A stretch of 42,589 bases of DNA, taken from contig NZ_FPIQ01000009.1 of the NCBI RefSeq assembly GCF_900119085.1, forward strand, positions 1 to 42,589, given 5' to 3'. This document shows positions 16,488-24,590 of the stretch, piece by piece. The position numbers were made by a program, and so were the translations under genes. Every line of letters begins with the position of its first letter. Within the stretch, counting starts at the first letter, position 1. A model generated the notes under the pieces. The model was given only the letters and a program-made list of their open reading frames with translations, made no database searches and was not told the origin of the DNA. The stretch is from Nitrosovibrio sp. Nv17 (GTDB lineage: Bacteria > Pseudomonadota > Gammaproteobacteria > Burkholderiales > Nitrosomonadaceae).

Positions 16488-17141
16488 TTGAAAACTCTCC
16501 AGGAAGATCTGAGCGCCCGCGTGGCGGCCTATGACCATTGGTCGCAGCGGCGCCGCCACGGGCCGGATGGCGCCAACAACCGCAGGCTGTGGGTGCTCGC
16601 CTGCATGGACGAGCGCCTGCCCGTGGATGAAGCGCTGGGCATTCGCGTGGATACCCCTGCAGGAGGTGGGGATGCGCATTGCTTCCGCAATGCCGGGGGC
16701 ATCGTCACCGATGATGCGATTCGATCGGCGATGCTGACGTGCCATTTCTTCGGTACCAGGGAAATCGTCATCGTGCAGCACACGCAGTGCGGCATGCTGT
16801 CGGCGAACGCATTCGACCTGGAGAAGTCGCTGCGGGCGAAGGGGATCGATCCCGACAGCGTCCAGATGGATCCCACGCTGCCGGAATTGAAGCTGGAGAA
16901 GGGTGCGTTCGCCAAATGGATAGGGATGATGGATGACGTGGACGAGGCCTGCATGAAAACGATAGAGACGTTCAGAACCCATCCCCTCATCCCGAAGGAT
17001 GTGGTCATCAGCGGCTGGATCTGGGAGGTCGAGACACGCCGGCTCAGGGCGCCGACGAAGGACGCCGCGAAGCGCGCCAGGACCGACGCCACTTCGGCCC
17101 AGTTCGGCATCGGGGAAAGGCAGCCACGCCGCTGGAACTAG
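16488..17141 (+). CDS. Beta-carbonic-anhydrase-fold hydrolase, possible COS/CS2 hydrolase
   Basis: A 217-aa protein of the beta-carbonic anhydrase superfamily. Zinc site residues are visible: Cys39, Asp41 and Arg43 in ACMDERL, and His98/Cys101 in HTQCGML. Motifs RNAGGIVTDDAIRS and HPLIPKDVVISGWIWEVETRRL also fit. Its size is close to carbonyl sulfide hydrolase of Thiobacillus thioparus (about 219 aa), and it is followed by genes for sulfide and persulfide oxidation. I infer hydrolysis of COS (or CS2) to H2S plus CO2; plain carbonic anhydrase activity is the alternative. Start TTG 16488 is unusual but has GAGGAGA 7 bases before it and fits the family start. It is the first gene after the sigma-54 promoter. 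Confidence 0.85.
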   Translation: MKTLQEDLSARVAAYDHWSQRRRHGPDGANNRRLWVLACMDERLPVDEALGIRVDTPAGGGDAHCFRNAGGIVTDDAIRSAMLTCHFFGTREIVIVQHTQCGMLSANAFDLEKSLRAKGIDPDSVQMDPTLPELKLEKGAFAKWIGMMDDVDEACMKTIETFRTHPLIPKDVVISGWIWEVETRRLRAPTKDAAKRARTDATSAQFGIGERQPRRWN

Positions 17142-17145
17142 ATTC

Positions 17146-17172
17146 GTGGGGCGGGATTGCCGCGGCTGCCCC
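17146..17172 (+). other. Intercistronic hairpin in the sulfur operon
   Basis: GTGGGGC (17146-17152) pairs perfectly with GCCCCAC (17166-17172), 4 bases after the stop of the hydrolase gene. There is no T-run, so it more likely affects transcript processing or stability than ends transcription. Confidence 0.35.
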
Positions 17173-17241
17173 ACGGGGCCGCCGCATCCAGCGGGTTGCC
17201 GCATGTTCCGCCGATCAGCGATGAAAATGAGATTGCTCTAG

Positions 17242-17496
17242 ATGCCGACCTATGACTATCTGTGCAGCAGATGCGATGCCCGGTTCGAAGCGCGCCGTCC
17301 GATCCCCGCGCCCAATCCCGCCTGCCTGGCCTGCGGAAATCCGACGGAAAAGATCATTCTTTCCGCTCCCGCGATACACGGTGAAATGACACGCGGGCGT
17401 GAGGAGGCCATACGTTCGCTTCATCCGGGGACTGGATCGGGGGGGCACGGGCATCCTCCGGGATGTGGATGCGGAGATTCCCACGATCACGCTTGA
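17242..17496 (+). CDS. FmdB-family zinc-ribbon protein
   Basis: An 84-aa protein starting MPTYDYLCSRCDARFE, the standard beginning of the FmdB/CxxC_CxxC_SSSS regulatory-type zinc ribbon. Two CxxC knuckles (Cys8/Cys11 and Cys28/Cys31) would bind one zinc; TEKIILSAPAIHG follows as in the family. The C-terminus is rich in Gly, His and Cys (GGHGHPPGCGCGDSHDH), possibly a second metal site. FmdB proteins sit beside amidase, formamidase and one-carbon or sulfur genes, with unclear function. It lies 100 bases after the hydrolase gene in the same direction. Confidence 0.88.
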   Translation: MPTYDYLCSRCDARFEARRPIPAPNPACLACGNPTEKIILSAPAIHGEMTRGREEAIRSLHPGTGSGGHGHPPGCGCGDSHDHA

Positions 17497-17592
17497 AGGC
17501 CGGCGCCGCCCCGTTCCGCATCCGGGGCCGGAGGATGTCTTCTCCATCCCCGGGCGCACGGGACGGCCAGAAACATGACAGGAGGGAAGCGG

Positions 17593-18456
17593 GTGACGAC
17601 ACCCCATATCAAGGCATTCTTCGATCCCGCCACATCGACGCTGAGCTACGTCGTCCATGACGGGCCGGGGGGCGGCTGCGCCATCATCGATCCGGTCCTG
17701 GACTACGAGCCAGGCTCGGGAAGGAGCAGTACGGCTTCCGCGGACGTCATGGCCGCCTTCATCGAGGAAAACCGCCTGAAGACGGAGTGGATCCTGGAGA
17801 CGCACGCGCACGCCGATCACCTGACCGCCGCGGATTACCTCAAGGGCCGATTGGGCGGCGCGACGGCCATCGGCGAGAGAATCCCCCGAGTCCAGGAAAC
17901 GTTCAGGAAGATTTTCAACCTGGGGGATGAATTCACGCCGGACGGCCGACATTTCGATCATCTGCTCGCCGATGGGGAAACATTCAAGATCGGCAGGCTG
18001 ACGGCGACCGCGCTCCTGACGTCGGGACATACCCCCGCCGATCTCTCATACCGGATCGACGACGCGATTTTCGTGGGCGATACGATCTTCATGCCGGATC
18101 TCGGAACCGCACGCACCGATTTTCCGGGCGGGGATGCCCGCCAGCTGTTCCGGTCGATCCGCCGCCTTCTCGCCCATCCAGCCGGAACGCGTCTGTTCAT
18201 GTGCCACGACTATGCGCCGGCGGGCCGTCCCGTGCGCTGGGAGACGACCGTGGCCGAACAGCGTGCCCACAACATTCACGTGCGGGACGGCATAGGGGAG
18301 GATCGGTTCGTGGCCATGCGCGAGGCGCGGGACGCCACGCTCGCAATGCCCACCCTGCTGCTGCCGTCGCTCCAGATAAACATCCGCGCCGGCAGATTCC
18401 CGCCGCCCGAGGGCAACGGGGTTTCCTACCTGAAGATACCGATGAATGCCGTCTGA
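17593..18456 (+). CDS. Persulfide dioxygenase-like metallo-beta-lactamase-fold protein
   Basis: A 287-aa MBL-fold protein of the ETHE1/Blh type. It begins IKAFFDPATSTLSYVVHD, has the metal motif THAHADHL (His71, His73, Asp75, His76), then LLTSGHTPADLSY and FVGDTIF, and MCHDY near the end. The family oxidises glutathione persulfide to sulfite with O2 using a mononuclear iron. The C-terminal stretch LPSLQINIRAGRFPPPEGNGVSYLKIP is typical of the Blh group. Start GTG 17593 is chosen because AGGAGG lies 7 bases upstream and the family begins just there; ATG 17575 would include the ribosome binding site. It is third in the sulfur operon, before the sulfide:quinone oxidoreductase that supplies persulfide. 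Confidence 0.9.
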   Translation: MTTPHIKAFFDPATSTLSYVVHDGPGGGCAIIDPVLDYEPGSGRSSTASADVMAAFIEENRLKTEWILETHAHADHLTAADYLKGRLGGATAIGERIPRVQETFRKIFNLGDEFTPDGRHFDHLLADGETFKIGRLTATALLTSGHTPADLSYRIDDAIFVGDTIFMPDLGTARTDFPGGDARQLFRSIRRLLAHPAGTRLFMCHDYAPAGRPVRWETTVAEQRAHNIHVRDGIGEDRFVAMREARDATLAMPTLLLPSLQINIRAGRFPPPEGNGVSYLKIPMNAV

Positions 18457-18600
18457 TGCCCAGGGAGAGACGGCGGTGGAAGGGCGATCCACGGCTCTTC
18501 CCCCCGGACGCGGATCGGGGAAACGCGGTCGGGCCGGCCCGGCGCATGCATGCGGGCAGGCTGGAGGCGGTTCAGGAACTCAAAGGCGGAGGACGTTGCG

Positions 18601-19887
18601 ATGACCCGGAAAGCCAGGAACGGTGCATTATCCCAGAGTGGCGCGGGCCCCGAGGCCGCCGCGTGCGACCGGAATTTCGACGTGGTCGTGGTGGGCGGGG
18701 GCACGGCGGGGATAGGCGTTACCGCCAGCCTGCTGCGACGACGGCCTTCGCTGCGCATCGCGATCGTGGAGCCTGGCGACAGGCACTACTACCAGCCCGC
18801 CTGGACGCTCGTGGGGGGCGGCGCATATGACATCGGGAAAACCGTGCGGCCGATGGCGAGCGTCATTCCGGAAGGCGCCGCCTGGATACAGGCGAGGGCG
18901 GACGGCTTCTCGCCGGAATCCAATCTTGTTCATCTGGCGGACGGCGGCTCGGTGGGCTACGCGCACCTCGTGGTGTGCCCCGGCCTGCGGCTTGCCTGGG
19001 AGCGGATCGAAGGGCTGGAGGATACGCTGGGCAAGAACGGCGTCACGTCCAACTACAGTTTCGATCTGGCTCCCTACACCTGGTCCCTCGTCAAGGCGCT
19101 CAAGGACGGCAAGGCGATCTTTACCCAGCCCCCCATGCCCATCAAGTGCGCAGGCGCCCCCCAGAAGGCAATGTATCTGTCCTGCGACCATTGGCGGCGG
19201 CAGGGGGTCCTCGGCAGGGTCGGGGTGGAATTCAACAGCGCCGCCCCGGTGCTGTTCGGTGTGGCGGCCTTCGTCCCGCCCTTGATGGAATACGTCGCGC
19301 GGTATCACGCGAATCTCGTGTTCCATTCCAATCTCGTCAAGGTGGACGGGCCGGGAAGGATCGCCTATTTCGATATTCGCCGGGAGGATGGAAGCACGGA
19401 AAGAACGGCGAAGTCCTTCGACATGCTGCATGTGACACCGCCCCAGATGCCCGTTGATTTCGTGCGCAACAGTCCACTGGCGGATGCCGGCGGCTGGTGC
19501 GAGGTCGACCATGAAACGTTGCGGCACTCCCGCTATGGAAACATTTTTTCCCTCGGGGATATCTGCTCCGCACCCAACGCCAAGACTGCCGCCGCCGTCA
19601 GGAAGCAGATCGTCGTGGTTGCCGAGAACTTGCTGGCCCTCCGGGACGGCAGGGAAATGCCCACGTTCTACGATGGATACGGTTCCTGTCCGCTGACGGT
19701 CGAGAAGGGCAAGGTGGTGCTTGCGGAATTCGGATTCGGCGGCAAGCTGCTGCCCACTTTCCCTCTCGATCCTGCGGTTCCACGCTACCTGGCCTGGCTG
19801 CTCAAGGCAAAATTCCTGCCGTGGTTCTACTGGCACGGATTTCTCAGGGGCCGCGAGTGGTTCGCGCGTCCCACCGATACCCGCTGA
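18601..19887 (+). CDS. sqr: Type II sulfide:quinone oxidoreductase
   Basis: A 428-aa FAD protein. FDVVVVGGGTAGIGVTASL is the dinucleotide-binding loop near residue 30, and FSLGDICSAPNAKTAAAVRKQ is the C-terminal FAD contact. PIKCAGAPQKAMYLS and GSCPLTVEKGKVVLAEF carry the two cysteines that form the active-site pair in type II (SQRDL/HMT2-like) enzymes. It oxidises sulfide at the membrane, passing electrons to quinone and sulfur to an acceptor as persulfide. The C-terminus (WLLKAKFLPWFYWHGFLRGREW) is amphipathic, fitting membrane attachment. Start ATG 18601 has GGAGGA 7 bases upstream. It lies between the persulfide dioxygenase and the TauE/SafE gene. Confidence 0.92.
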   Translation: MTRKARNGALSQSGAGPEAAACDRNFDVVVVGGGTAGIGVTASLLRRRPSLRIAIVEPGDRHYYQPAWTLVGGGAYDIGKTVRPMASVIPEGAAWIQARADGFSPESNLVHLADGGSVGYAHLVVCPGLRLAWERIEGLEDTLGKNGVTSNYSFDLAPYTWSLVKALKDGKAIFTQPPMPIKCAGAPQKAMYLSCDHWRRQGVLGRVGVEFNSAAPVLFGVAAFVPPLMEYVARYHANLVFHSNLVKVDGPGRIAYFDIRREDGSTERTAKSFDMLHVTPPQMPVDFVRNSPLADAGGWCEVDHETLRHSRYGNIFSLGDICSAPNAKTAAAVRKQIVVVAENLLALRDGREMPTFYDGYGSCPLTVEKGKVVLAEFGFGGKLLPTFPLDPAVPRYLAWLLKAKFLPWFYWHGFLRGREWFARPTDTR

Positions 19888-19907
19888 ACGTTGTGCCGGT
19901 CACTGCG

Positions 19908-20735
19908 ATGGCGGTACTGTTCGGGATCCTGGTCGGGGGCATACTCGGACTGACTGGCGCGGGGGGGACGATCGTCGCCGTTCCGCTGCTGGTGTTCGGC
20001 CTGCAGCTGCTGGTGAAGGAGGCCGCTCCCGTCGCCCTGCTGGCGGTCAGCGTATCGGCCGCCATCGGTGCGCTGATGGCGCTGAAGCAAGGGAAGGTAC
20101 GATACCGGGCAGCGGCATTCATCGCCTTTACCGGCGCGCTGGCGTCGCCGGTGGGCGTCCATGTTGCCCAGATGTTGCCGGATGTGGTGCTGAATTTTCT
20201 GTTTGCGGCGGTGCTCGGCTATGTTGCGTTCAGGATGTTCAGACAGTCCGGCCATTACCCCGTCCATTCCGCGGAGATTTCCGCTGGACGTCCACCGCTC
20301 ACGCCATGCCAGATCGACGATTCCAGCGGGCGTTTCGTCTGGGACGCGCGTTGCGCGCGATCGCTGGCGCTCTCGGGCCTGGGGGCGGGCTTTCTCTCCG
20401 GCCTGCTGGGAGTGGGGGGCGGATTCATGATCGTACCCGCGCTTCAGAAGGCCACGCTGCTCTCGATGCAATCCATCGTCTCTACTTCCCTGGCCGTCAT
20501 CGCACTGGTATCCGCCGCGGGTACCGCACCTGCGATCCTGAACGGGAGCATGAACTGGCAGATCGCCTTGCCTTTTACGGCAGGCACGGTAGCGGCGATG
20601 CTGGCGACCGGCAGGTTCGCGCGCCGCTTCTCGGCCCAGCGGCTGCAGAAGGGTTTCGCCACGCTTGCGGTAGCCGCTGCGATCGGCATGATGGGCAAGG
20701 TCTTGGCGGCGCTGATCGGGCTCACGGCTGAGTGA
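19908..20735 (+). CDS. TauE/SafE-family transporter
   Basis: A 275-aa membrane protein with about eight hydrophobic segments in two halves. Each half opens with the family's Gly-rich motif: GILVGGILGLTGAGGTIVAVPLL and GAGFLSGLLGVGGGFMIVPAL. TauE/SafE proteins export sulfite or sulfonates. Here it directly follows the sulfide oxidation genes, so export of sulfite made by the dioxygenase is the likely role. The start is uncertain: ATG 19908 is given, but GTG 19893, 5 bases after the previous stop, is possible; neither has a clear ribosome binding site, suggesting translational coupling. Confidence 0.88.
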   Translation: MAVLFGILVGGILGLTGAGGTIVAVPLLVFGLQLLVKEAAPVALLAVSVSAAIGALMALKQGKVRYRAAAFIAFTGALASPVGVHVAQMLPDVVLNFLFAAVLGYVAFRMFRQSGHYPVHSAEISAGRPPLTPCQIDDSSGRFVWDARCARSLALSGLGAGFLSGLLGVGGGFMIVPALQKATLLSMQSIVSTSLAVIALVSAAGTAPAILNGSMNWQIALPFTAGTVAAMLATGRFARRFSAQRLQKGFATLAVAAAIGMMGKVLAALIGLTAE

Positions 20736-20785
20736 GAAAAGTCCGCTCCCCCTTGTCATCTCTTTTCCCAGCGTATACGATTACA

Positions 20786-20805
20786 GGTAGACTGATCGAT
20801 CTACC
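20786..20805. other. Inverted repeat between TauE/SafE and the PD40 gene
   Basis: GGTAGA and TCTACC are separated by 8 bases (CTGATCGA). It lies in the 220-base gap before the PD40-repeat gene and could be an operator or a weak stem; no T-run follows. Confidence 0.3.
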
Positions 20806-20954
20806 AAGGTGGCGGAGGAGGTCGGGTGATGATGGTGCGCATGCGGCAATCGGTCCCGCCGGCGCCGGGTCGCGCGACGGTGCCTGGACGAGGGGGCGAG
20901 ATCCTCGAGGGGGCCAGCAGGTTTTTATCAATGCCAAGCAGGAGGAAAACCAGT

Positions 20955-22004
20955 ATGAATGACAATTTGTCTGTTGCCCGATTCTGTTCCGTGTCGCTGC
21001 TCGCCATGCTGGCGTGCGGCATCTCCCACGCGATGCCGGGCATGCATGGCGGCGGGGATGCGAACGCCGCCGAGCCTCCCAAGGCATCGAGGAGCATGGG
21101 TGAACCGATCAATTCGCCCGGCTCGGAAATCGAGATCACCTACAGCGCCGACGGCAAGACCGCCATTTTCGTCTCCACCCGCGAAGGCAGCATCGCATCT
21201 CCCGGAAGCCCCTACAGCTTCGACATATGGATGTCCCACAACGTGGACGGGCACTGGCAGCCACCCATTCATCTGGGGCCGGGCATCGACCCGGCTGTGG
21301 GGCCGGACATCAACACCGGCGCGTGGGAACTGGAGCCGAGCTTCTCCGATGACGGGAATGTCATCTACTTCACGAGGTATGAACCCGGCAACCTGCTGTC
21401 GGGGGATCTCTATGCCGTGCAGAAGATCGATGGCGTATGGCAGTCCGCCCGGAACTGGAACGACGTGCCGGAGCTTCCGAGCATCAACACGCCCACCGGC
21501 GAGGAACACTGCCCCATCATCGTTTCCGACAGCCTGATCTATTTCAACTACAGCCAGCCGGGCGTCACGCAGGAGAGCGACATCTGGAAAGTCGAGAAGA
21601 GGGATGGGGCATGGCAGAAACCGGTGAGCCTGGGGCCGAAGATCAATTCGCCGCAGCGCGACCACATGCACTGGACCGGCGTGTCGAAAGATGGCAAAAG
21701 CATGCTCGTCACCAGTACGCGGGTCGATCCGGATTCCCGGGGCGGGCACGATATGTGGATTTCGCACCAGGATGCCGAGGGAGAATGGCAGAAACCCGTG
21801 AACCTTGGCGACGCCATCAACACGCCCGGGGAGGAAATGTGCTGGACCTTCACGCCGGATGGAAAGACGCTGACCGGCAGCTGGGGGCCGCACAATACCT
21901 TCGATACGGATATCCGCTGGATCAGCAAGGAGGATATCCCCCTGCTGCAGGATTTCGAGCCCATCGGACCGCCTCCCAATCTGCTCGCCAATAGCGGCGG
22001 CTGA
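20955..22004 (+). CDS. Exported PD40/TolB-like beta-propeller protein
   Basis: A 349-aa protein with a signal peptide (ARFCSVSLLAMLACGISHA, cleavage near residue 26) followed by a short His/Met/Gly-rich stretch (MPGMHGGGDAN). Repeated PD40-type blades are visible: YSADGKTAIFVSTREG, FSDDGNVIYFTRYE, VSKDGKSMLVTSTRVD, FTPDGKTLTGSWG, each followed by a DIW or DMW strand. This predicts a periplasmic or outer-membrane-linked beta-propeller; the ligand is unknown. Start ATG 20955 has AGGAGG about 9 bases before it. It is 220 bases after the TauE/SafE gene, so it may be a separate unit. Confidence 0.85.
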   Translation: MNDNLSVARFCSVSLLAMLACGISHAMPGMHGGGDANAAEPPKASRSMGEPINSPGSEIEITYSADGKTAIFVSTREGSIASPGSPYSFDIWMSHNVDGHWQPPIHLGPGIDPAVGPDINTGAWELEPSFSDDGNVIYFTRYEPGNLLSGDLYAVQKIDGVWQSARNWNDVPELPSINTPTGEEHCPIIVSDSLIYFNYSQPGVTQESDIWKVEKRDGAWQKPVSLGPKINSPQRDHMHWTGVSKDGKSMLVTSTRVDPDSRGGHDMWISHQDAEGEWQKPVNLGDAINTPGEEMCWTFTPDGKTLTGSWGPHNTFDTDIRWISKEDIPLLQDFEPIGPPPNLLANSGG

Positions 22005-22297
22005 ATTTTCCGGGGTGGGCGGCCATGCGGTTCCCGCTCCGGCGTGGCTTCGCAGCACGAGGCTGCTTCCCCCGGGGATTTCCCGCTACGGGGACTCCCG
22101 GAAACGCAGCGTGTTCCAGCCGGATCGACTGCGTACCCCTCCCGATCGGCCCGGGCGTGATCCATGATGTCCGTACCCGCGCCGCCCCTGCGCGGACGAG
22201 TTCGGCATGCTATGCGGCCTATCGTACGGAATGATTCCAGACCCGGGCGTACCGTTTCGCTGCAGCAATGTTGCTGATGCGAAACATGGGGGCTGTC
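22005..22297. other. Intergenic stretch, nothing recognised
   Basis: About 290 GC-rich bases between two exported-protein genes. No convincing gene, repeat copy or terminator was seen. Confidence 0.4.
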
Positions 22298-22627
22298 ATG
22301 AAAAATGTTTTTCTGTTGAGGAAAATGTCTCGATCGATCCTGCTCGCAAGCCTGGTGTTCGGAGCGGGCAGCGTTGTTCAGGCCGCGGGCGGCGCAGGAT
22401 CCGCGGGCACCGGGCCGGATGGCGCGGAGGGCGGCAGGGATGCGTCCGTGACGAGCCCGGCACGGGCCGGCGCGGGAAAGACGAAGGATGCGCAAGGCCG
22501 GGAAGAGCCGCTCAAGAACGGCTCGGCCGGGCCGGAGAGGACCAGCGGGCAGGGCGACAAATCCCCTTCGGGCCAGAGCAGGCCGATCGAGAAGGAGGGC
22601 ACGGCCGGCGTTGCGCCGAACAAATAG
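22298..22627 (+). CDS. Small exported low-complexity protein
   Basis: A 109-aa protein with a plausible signal peptide (MKNVFLLRKMSRSILLASLVFGAGSVVQA, cleavage after VQA) and a mature part made almost only of Gly, Ala, Ser, Pro, Lys, Glu and Asp (e.g. GGAGSAGTGPDGAEGG, TSGQGDKSPSGQS), predicted disordered. No family is recognised. The start ATG 22298 is the last of several in-frame ATGs (22268, 22277, 22286) and gives the most typical signal peptide. Compositional bias makes it uncertain that it is a real gene, but the signal peptide supports it. Confidence 0.5.
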   Translation: MKNVFLLRKMSRSILLASLVFGAGSVVQAAGGAGSAGTGPDGAEGGRDASVTSPARAGAGKTKDAQGREEPLKNGSAGPERTSGQGDKSPSGQSRPIEKEGTAGVAPNK

Positions 22628-22992
22628 AAGCACGCGGGGATATCCGACAGGGTGCCGCAGCTTCTTCGGTGCGCCCGGCGCCCTCTCCGGATTGCGATGC
22701 CGGATGCCCTGTCCGATATATTCGGGCGTCATCTCCGGACGGGGTTCGCGCCGGGCATCCCCGCATTCCTCGTCATGGTGATCGCGTTCCGCCTGATGGT
22801 GTCGATATGGCAAAGATGTAATGACAAAGTCATGATCGCGATCCGGTTGGCCTGGGTGCTACGCCTGCCTTTCGACCACGCCATTTCGGAACCCTGCCAA
22901 ACCTGCGTTTATCCTCGTCGGCTTGCATTTGATCTTCACGAACGGGAATAAGTGCGTCTGATGTGTCTCTCATTCTAGAGTGTATATTTCTA
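22628..22992. other. Intergenic stretch at the border of an AT-richer island
   Basis: No convincing gene. Base composition shifts near 22950 from GC-rich to clearly AT-richer sequence that continues through the toxin-antitoxin genes. Such a shift is a usual mark of acquired DNA; no flanking direct repeats or integrase gene were seen. Confidence 0.4.
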
Positions 22993-23033
22993 TACCTATA
23001 GCCTGCTGTAGCCATTCAGTTGCACTATAGGTA
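22993..23033. promoter_or_regulatory. Perfect 9-bp inverted repeat upstream of the Xre/RES pair
   Basis: TACCTATAG (22993-23001) and CTATAGGTA (23025-23033) are perfect inverse copies with 23 bases between them. They lie about 90 bases before the antitoxin start in AT-rich sequence, a place where an autoregulated toxin-antitoxin operator is expected. Confidence 0.5.
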
Positions 23034-23039
23034 CAAAAA

Positions 23040-23089
23040 GTTGATAATGGTTATTGATTGGTGTATGTTATCAACCTGTAGTATCAACC
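23040..23089. promoter_or_regulatory. Second inverted repeat with extra half-site upstream of the Xre/RES pair
   Basis: GTTGATAA (23040-23047) pairs with TTATCAAC (23068-23075), 20 bases apart. The right half is repeated directly as TATCAACC at 23069 and 23082 (13-base shift). Three half-sites of one sequence suggest an operator for the HTH-containing antitoxin. Confidence 0.5.
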
Positions 23090-23121
23090 GTTACGTCTCT
23101 TTATGTCGGTGCCGTTGACGC

Positions 23122-24024
23122 ATGAGTTCCATAGCCTCTGAACAGCAGAAGCAGATCGATTCAACCCCCCCGCTCGCCAAAGATTTGGCCGGCGGGGCTG
23201 GTATTAGCCCTGACATAGCAAAATTCTATATTCAGGTCAATAAAGCCGCCGTATTGCTCAGCACCGCTTTCGTCGAGGATGCAGTAACAGATTTCATATG
23301 GAAAAAGCAGCGGCGAACCGCTCGGAAACATCATGGCTCGACTGATTGGTATCTCGACTTGATGGATCATGGTGTTGAATGTGCACACGAGGTGGGAAAA
23401 GCCCTCGTCCATCCCTGGAGGCCCAGTGCTCGTGCCGAGCGGCATGCGATGGATGCGTTCATGCATCTGACCGAACTCACACCCTTGGGTGGAGAGCTCC
23501 TGCGTATCTGCCAGTATGACAGACCTAAAGCCTTTTACGAGATGTCCAAGGCACTCGATATCATCACTCAGCAGTTCAAGCACTCCGCCAGGCTCGTCGT
23601 CGAAGCTGAAGCCGGCAGGGAGCCTCAGCTCACGGAGGAAAAGCGGTTCGTCGAACTGAGGGTGGATCTGCTGGAAAAGGCGGGCGGCGGCTTGTCACTC
23701 ACAGAAACGGCCGGGCTGCTCGGGGTAACGCGGCAAGCTGTCCACAAGAGGGTTACGGCCGGGACCATTCTTGGCATGATGAATGGCGACAAGTTGGTGC
23801 TGCCAAAGGCACAGTTCGTCGACATCGACGGCCGAGTCAAAGTCCTTCCCGGCATTGCAAAAGTGCTTAGGCATTTCAGGGTGGCGGGAAACTGGTCTGC
23901 GCTGCAGTTTCTGGTTGAGCCTGACCCTAATCTCGCTGATACTCCGTTTCATGCCTTGAAAAAAGGCAGAATCGAGGAGGTCTCTCACGCCGCCATGGCT
24001 TACCTCGGTATCGACGAGAACTAG
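23122..24024 (+). CDS. Xre/MbcA/ParS-type antitoxin with extended N-terminal domain
   Basis: A 300-aa protein. The C-terminal ~60 residues (VLRHFRVAGNWSALQFLVEPDPNLADTPFHALKKGRIEEVSHAAMAYLGI) match the toxin-binding domain of RES-Xre and ParS antitoxins. Before it, LSLTETAGLLGVTRQAVHKRVTAGTILGMMNGDKLVLPKAQF is a MerR/excisionase-like helix-turn-helix. Residues 1-170 are an extra helical domain (DIAKFYIQVNKAAVLLSTAFVEDAVTDFIWKKQRR ...) not usual for this group, whose members are about 120-160 aa. The RES toxin starts 3 bases after its stop. The codon and base use are less GC-biased than neighbours, suggesting transfer. No good ribosome binding site precedes ATG 23122. Confidence 0.8.
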   Translation: MSSIASEQQKQIDSTPPLAKDLAGGAGISPDIAKFYIQVNKAAVLLSTAFVEDAVTDFIWKKQRRTARKHHGSTDWYLDLMDHGVECAHEVGKALVHPWRPSARAERHAMDAFMHLTELTPLGGELLRICQYDRPKAFYEMSKALDIITQQFKHSARLVVEAEAGREPQLTEEKRFVELRVDLLEKAGGGLSLTETAGLLGVTRQAVHKRVTAGTILGMMNGDKLVLPKAQFVDIDGRVKVLPGIAKVLRHFRVAGNWSALQFLVEPDPNLADTPFHALKKGRIEEVSHAAMAYLGIDEN

Positions 24025-24026
24025 AT

Positions 24027-24590
24027 GTGGCGCAGACCGCAGCCACAACAGGAGCGGGCGACGCGCCACTGACGATCACGCTGAAAGAGAAAATGCTGAT
24101 CGTCCGTATCCATTCTGCAACCGAAAATGCAGTCTTTTTCGGTCCGAAGCCCGGTTCAAAGCCAGGTAACAGATTCGATGCACCGAACGGCGAGTATCGG
24201 GTTCTCTATGCATCGAAACGGCTTGAGGGTGCTTTCGTTGAGACGGTGCTGCGGAGGCCCAAGGGACGCCTGCTGCGTTGGGAGTTTGTCAACCAGAAAG
24301 CCTGGTCACTCCTGAGACTGGAGCGTCCCATACGCCTGGCCAAACTCTACGATGAGGGCCTCCAGGCTTACGCGGTGGATGCAGGCGAACTGAGCACGGA
24401 CGACTATGCGACATCGCGGGCGCTCGCCCGCGACATTCATCTCAAATTTCCAATGATAGAAGGCCTGGCCTATCGATCCCGCTATAATAACGGTGAGATC
24501 TGCTATGCTCTGTTTAATCGCGTCGTTACGTCCGATCTCACCCCGACAAGGTGTGAGCGATTCGATCGCAATGGTGATACTGTCGATTGA
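24027..24590 (+). CDS. RES-domain toxin
   Basis: A 187-aa RES-domain protein. The domain hallmarks are visible: VRIHSATENAVFFGP, the GNRFDAPNGEYRVLYAS core with Arg and Tyr used by NAD+-degrading RES toxins, ETVLRR (Glu), and GLAYRSRYNN near the end. RES toxins deplete NAD+ by phosphorolysis and are held by Xre antitoxins. Start GTG 24027 lies just after the antitoxin stop (TAG 24022-24024); ATG 24093 (MLIVRIHS) with AAAGAGA upstream is an alternative that still keeps the domain. Part of the AT-richer island. Confidence 0.88.
   Translation: MAQTAATTGAGDAPLTITLKEKMLIVRIHSATENAVFFGPKPGSKPGNRFDAPNGEYRVLYASKRLEGAFVETVLRRPKGRLLRWEFVNQKAWSLLRLERPIRLAKLYDEGLQAYAVDAGELSTDDYATSRALARDIHLKFPMIEGLAYRSRYNNGEICYALFNRVVTSDLTPTRCERFDRNGDTVD

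Noticed and set aside
20740-20954. Riboswitch in the leader of the PD40 gene
   Set aside because: Apart from a 6-bp inverted repeat, no conserved core of a known riboswitch class was found.
22652-22951. 99-codon plus-strand frame before the AT-richer island
   Set aside because: No ribosome binding site, no family resemblance and mixed codon use; likely chance.
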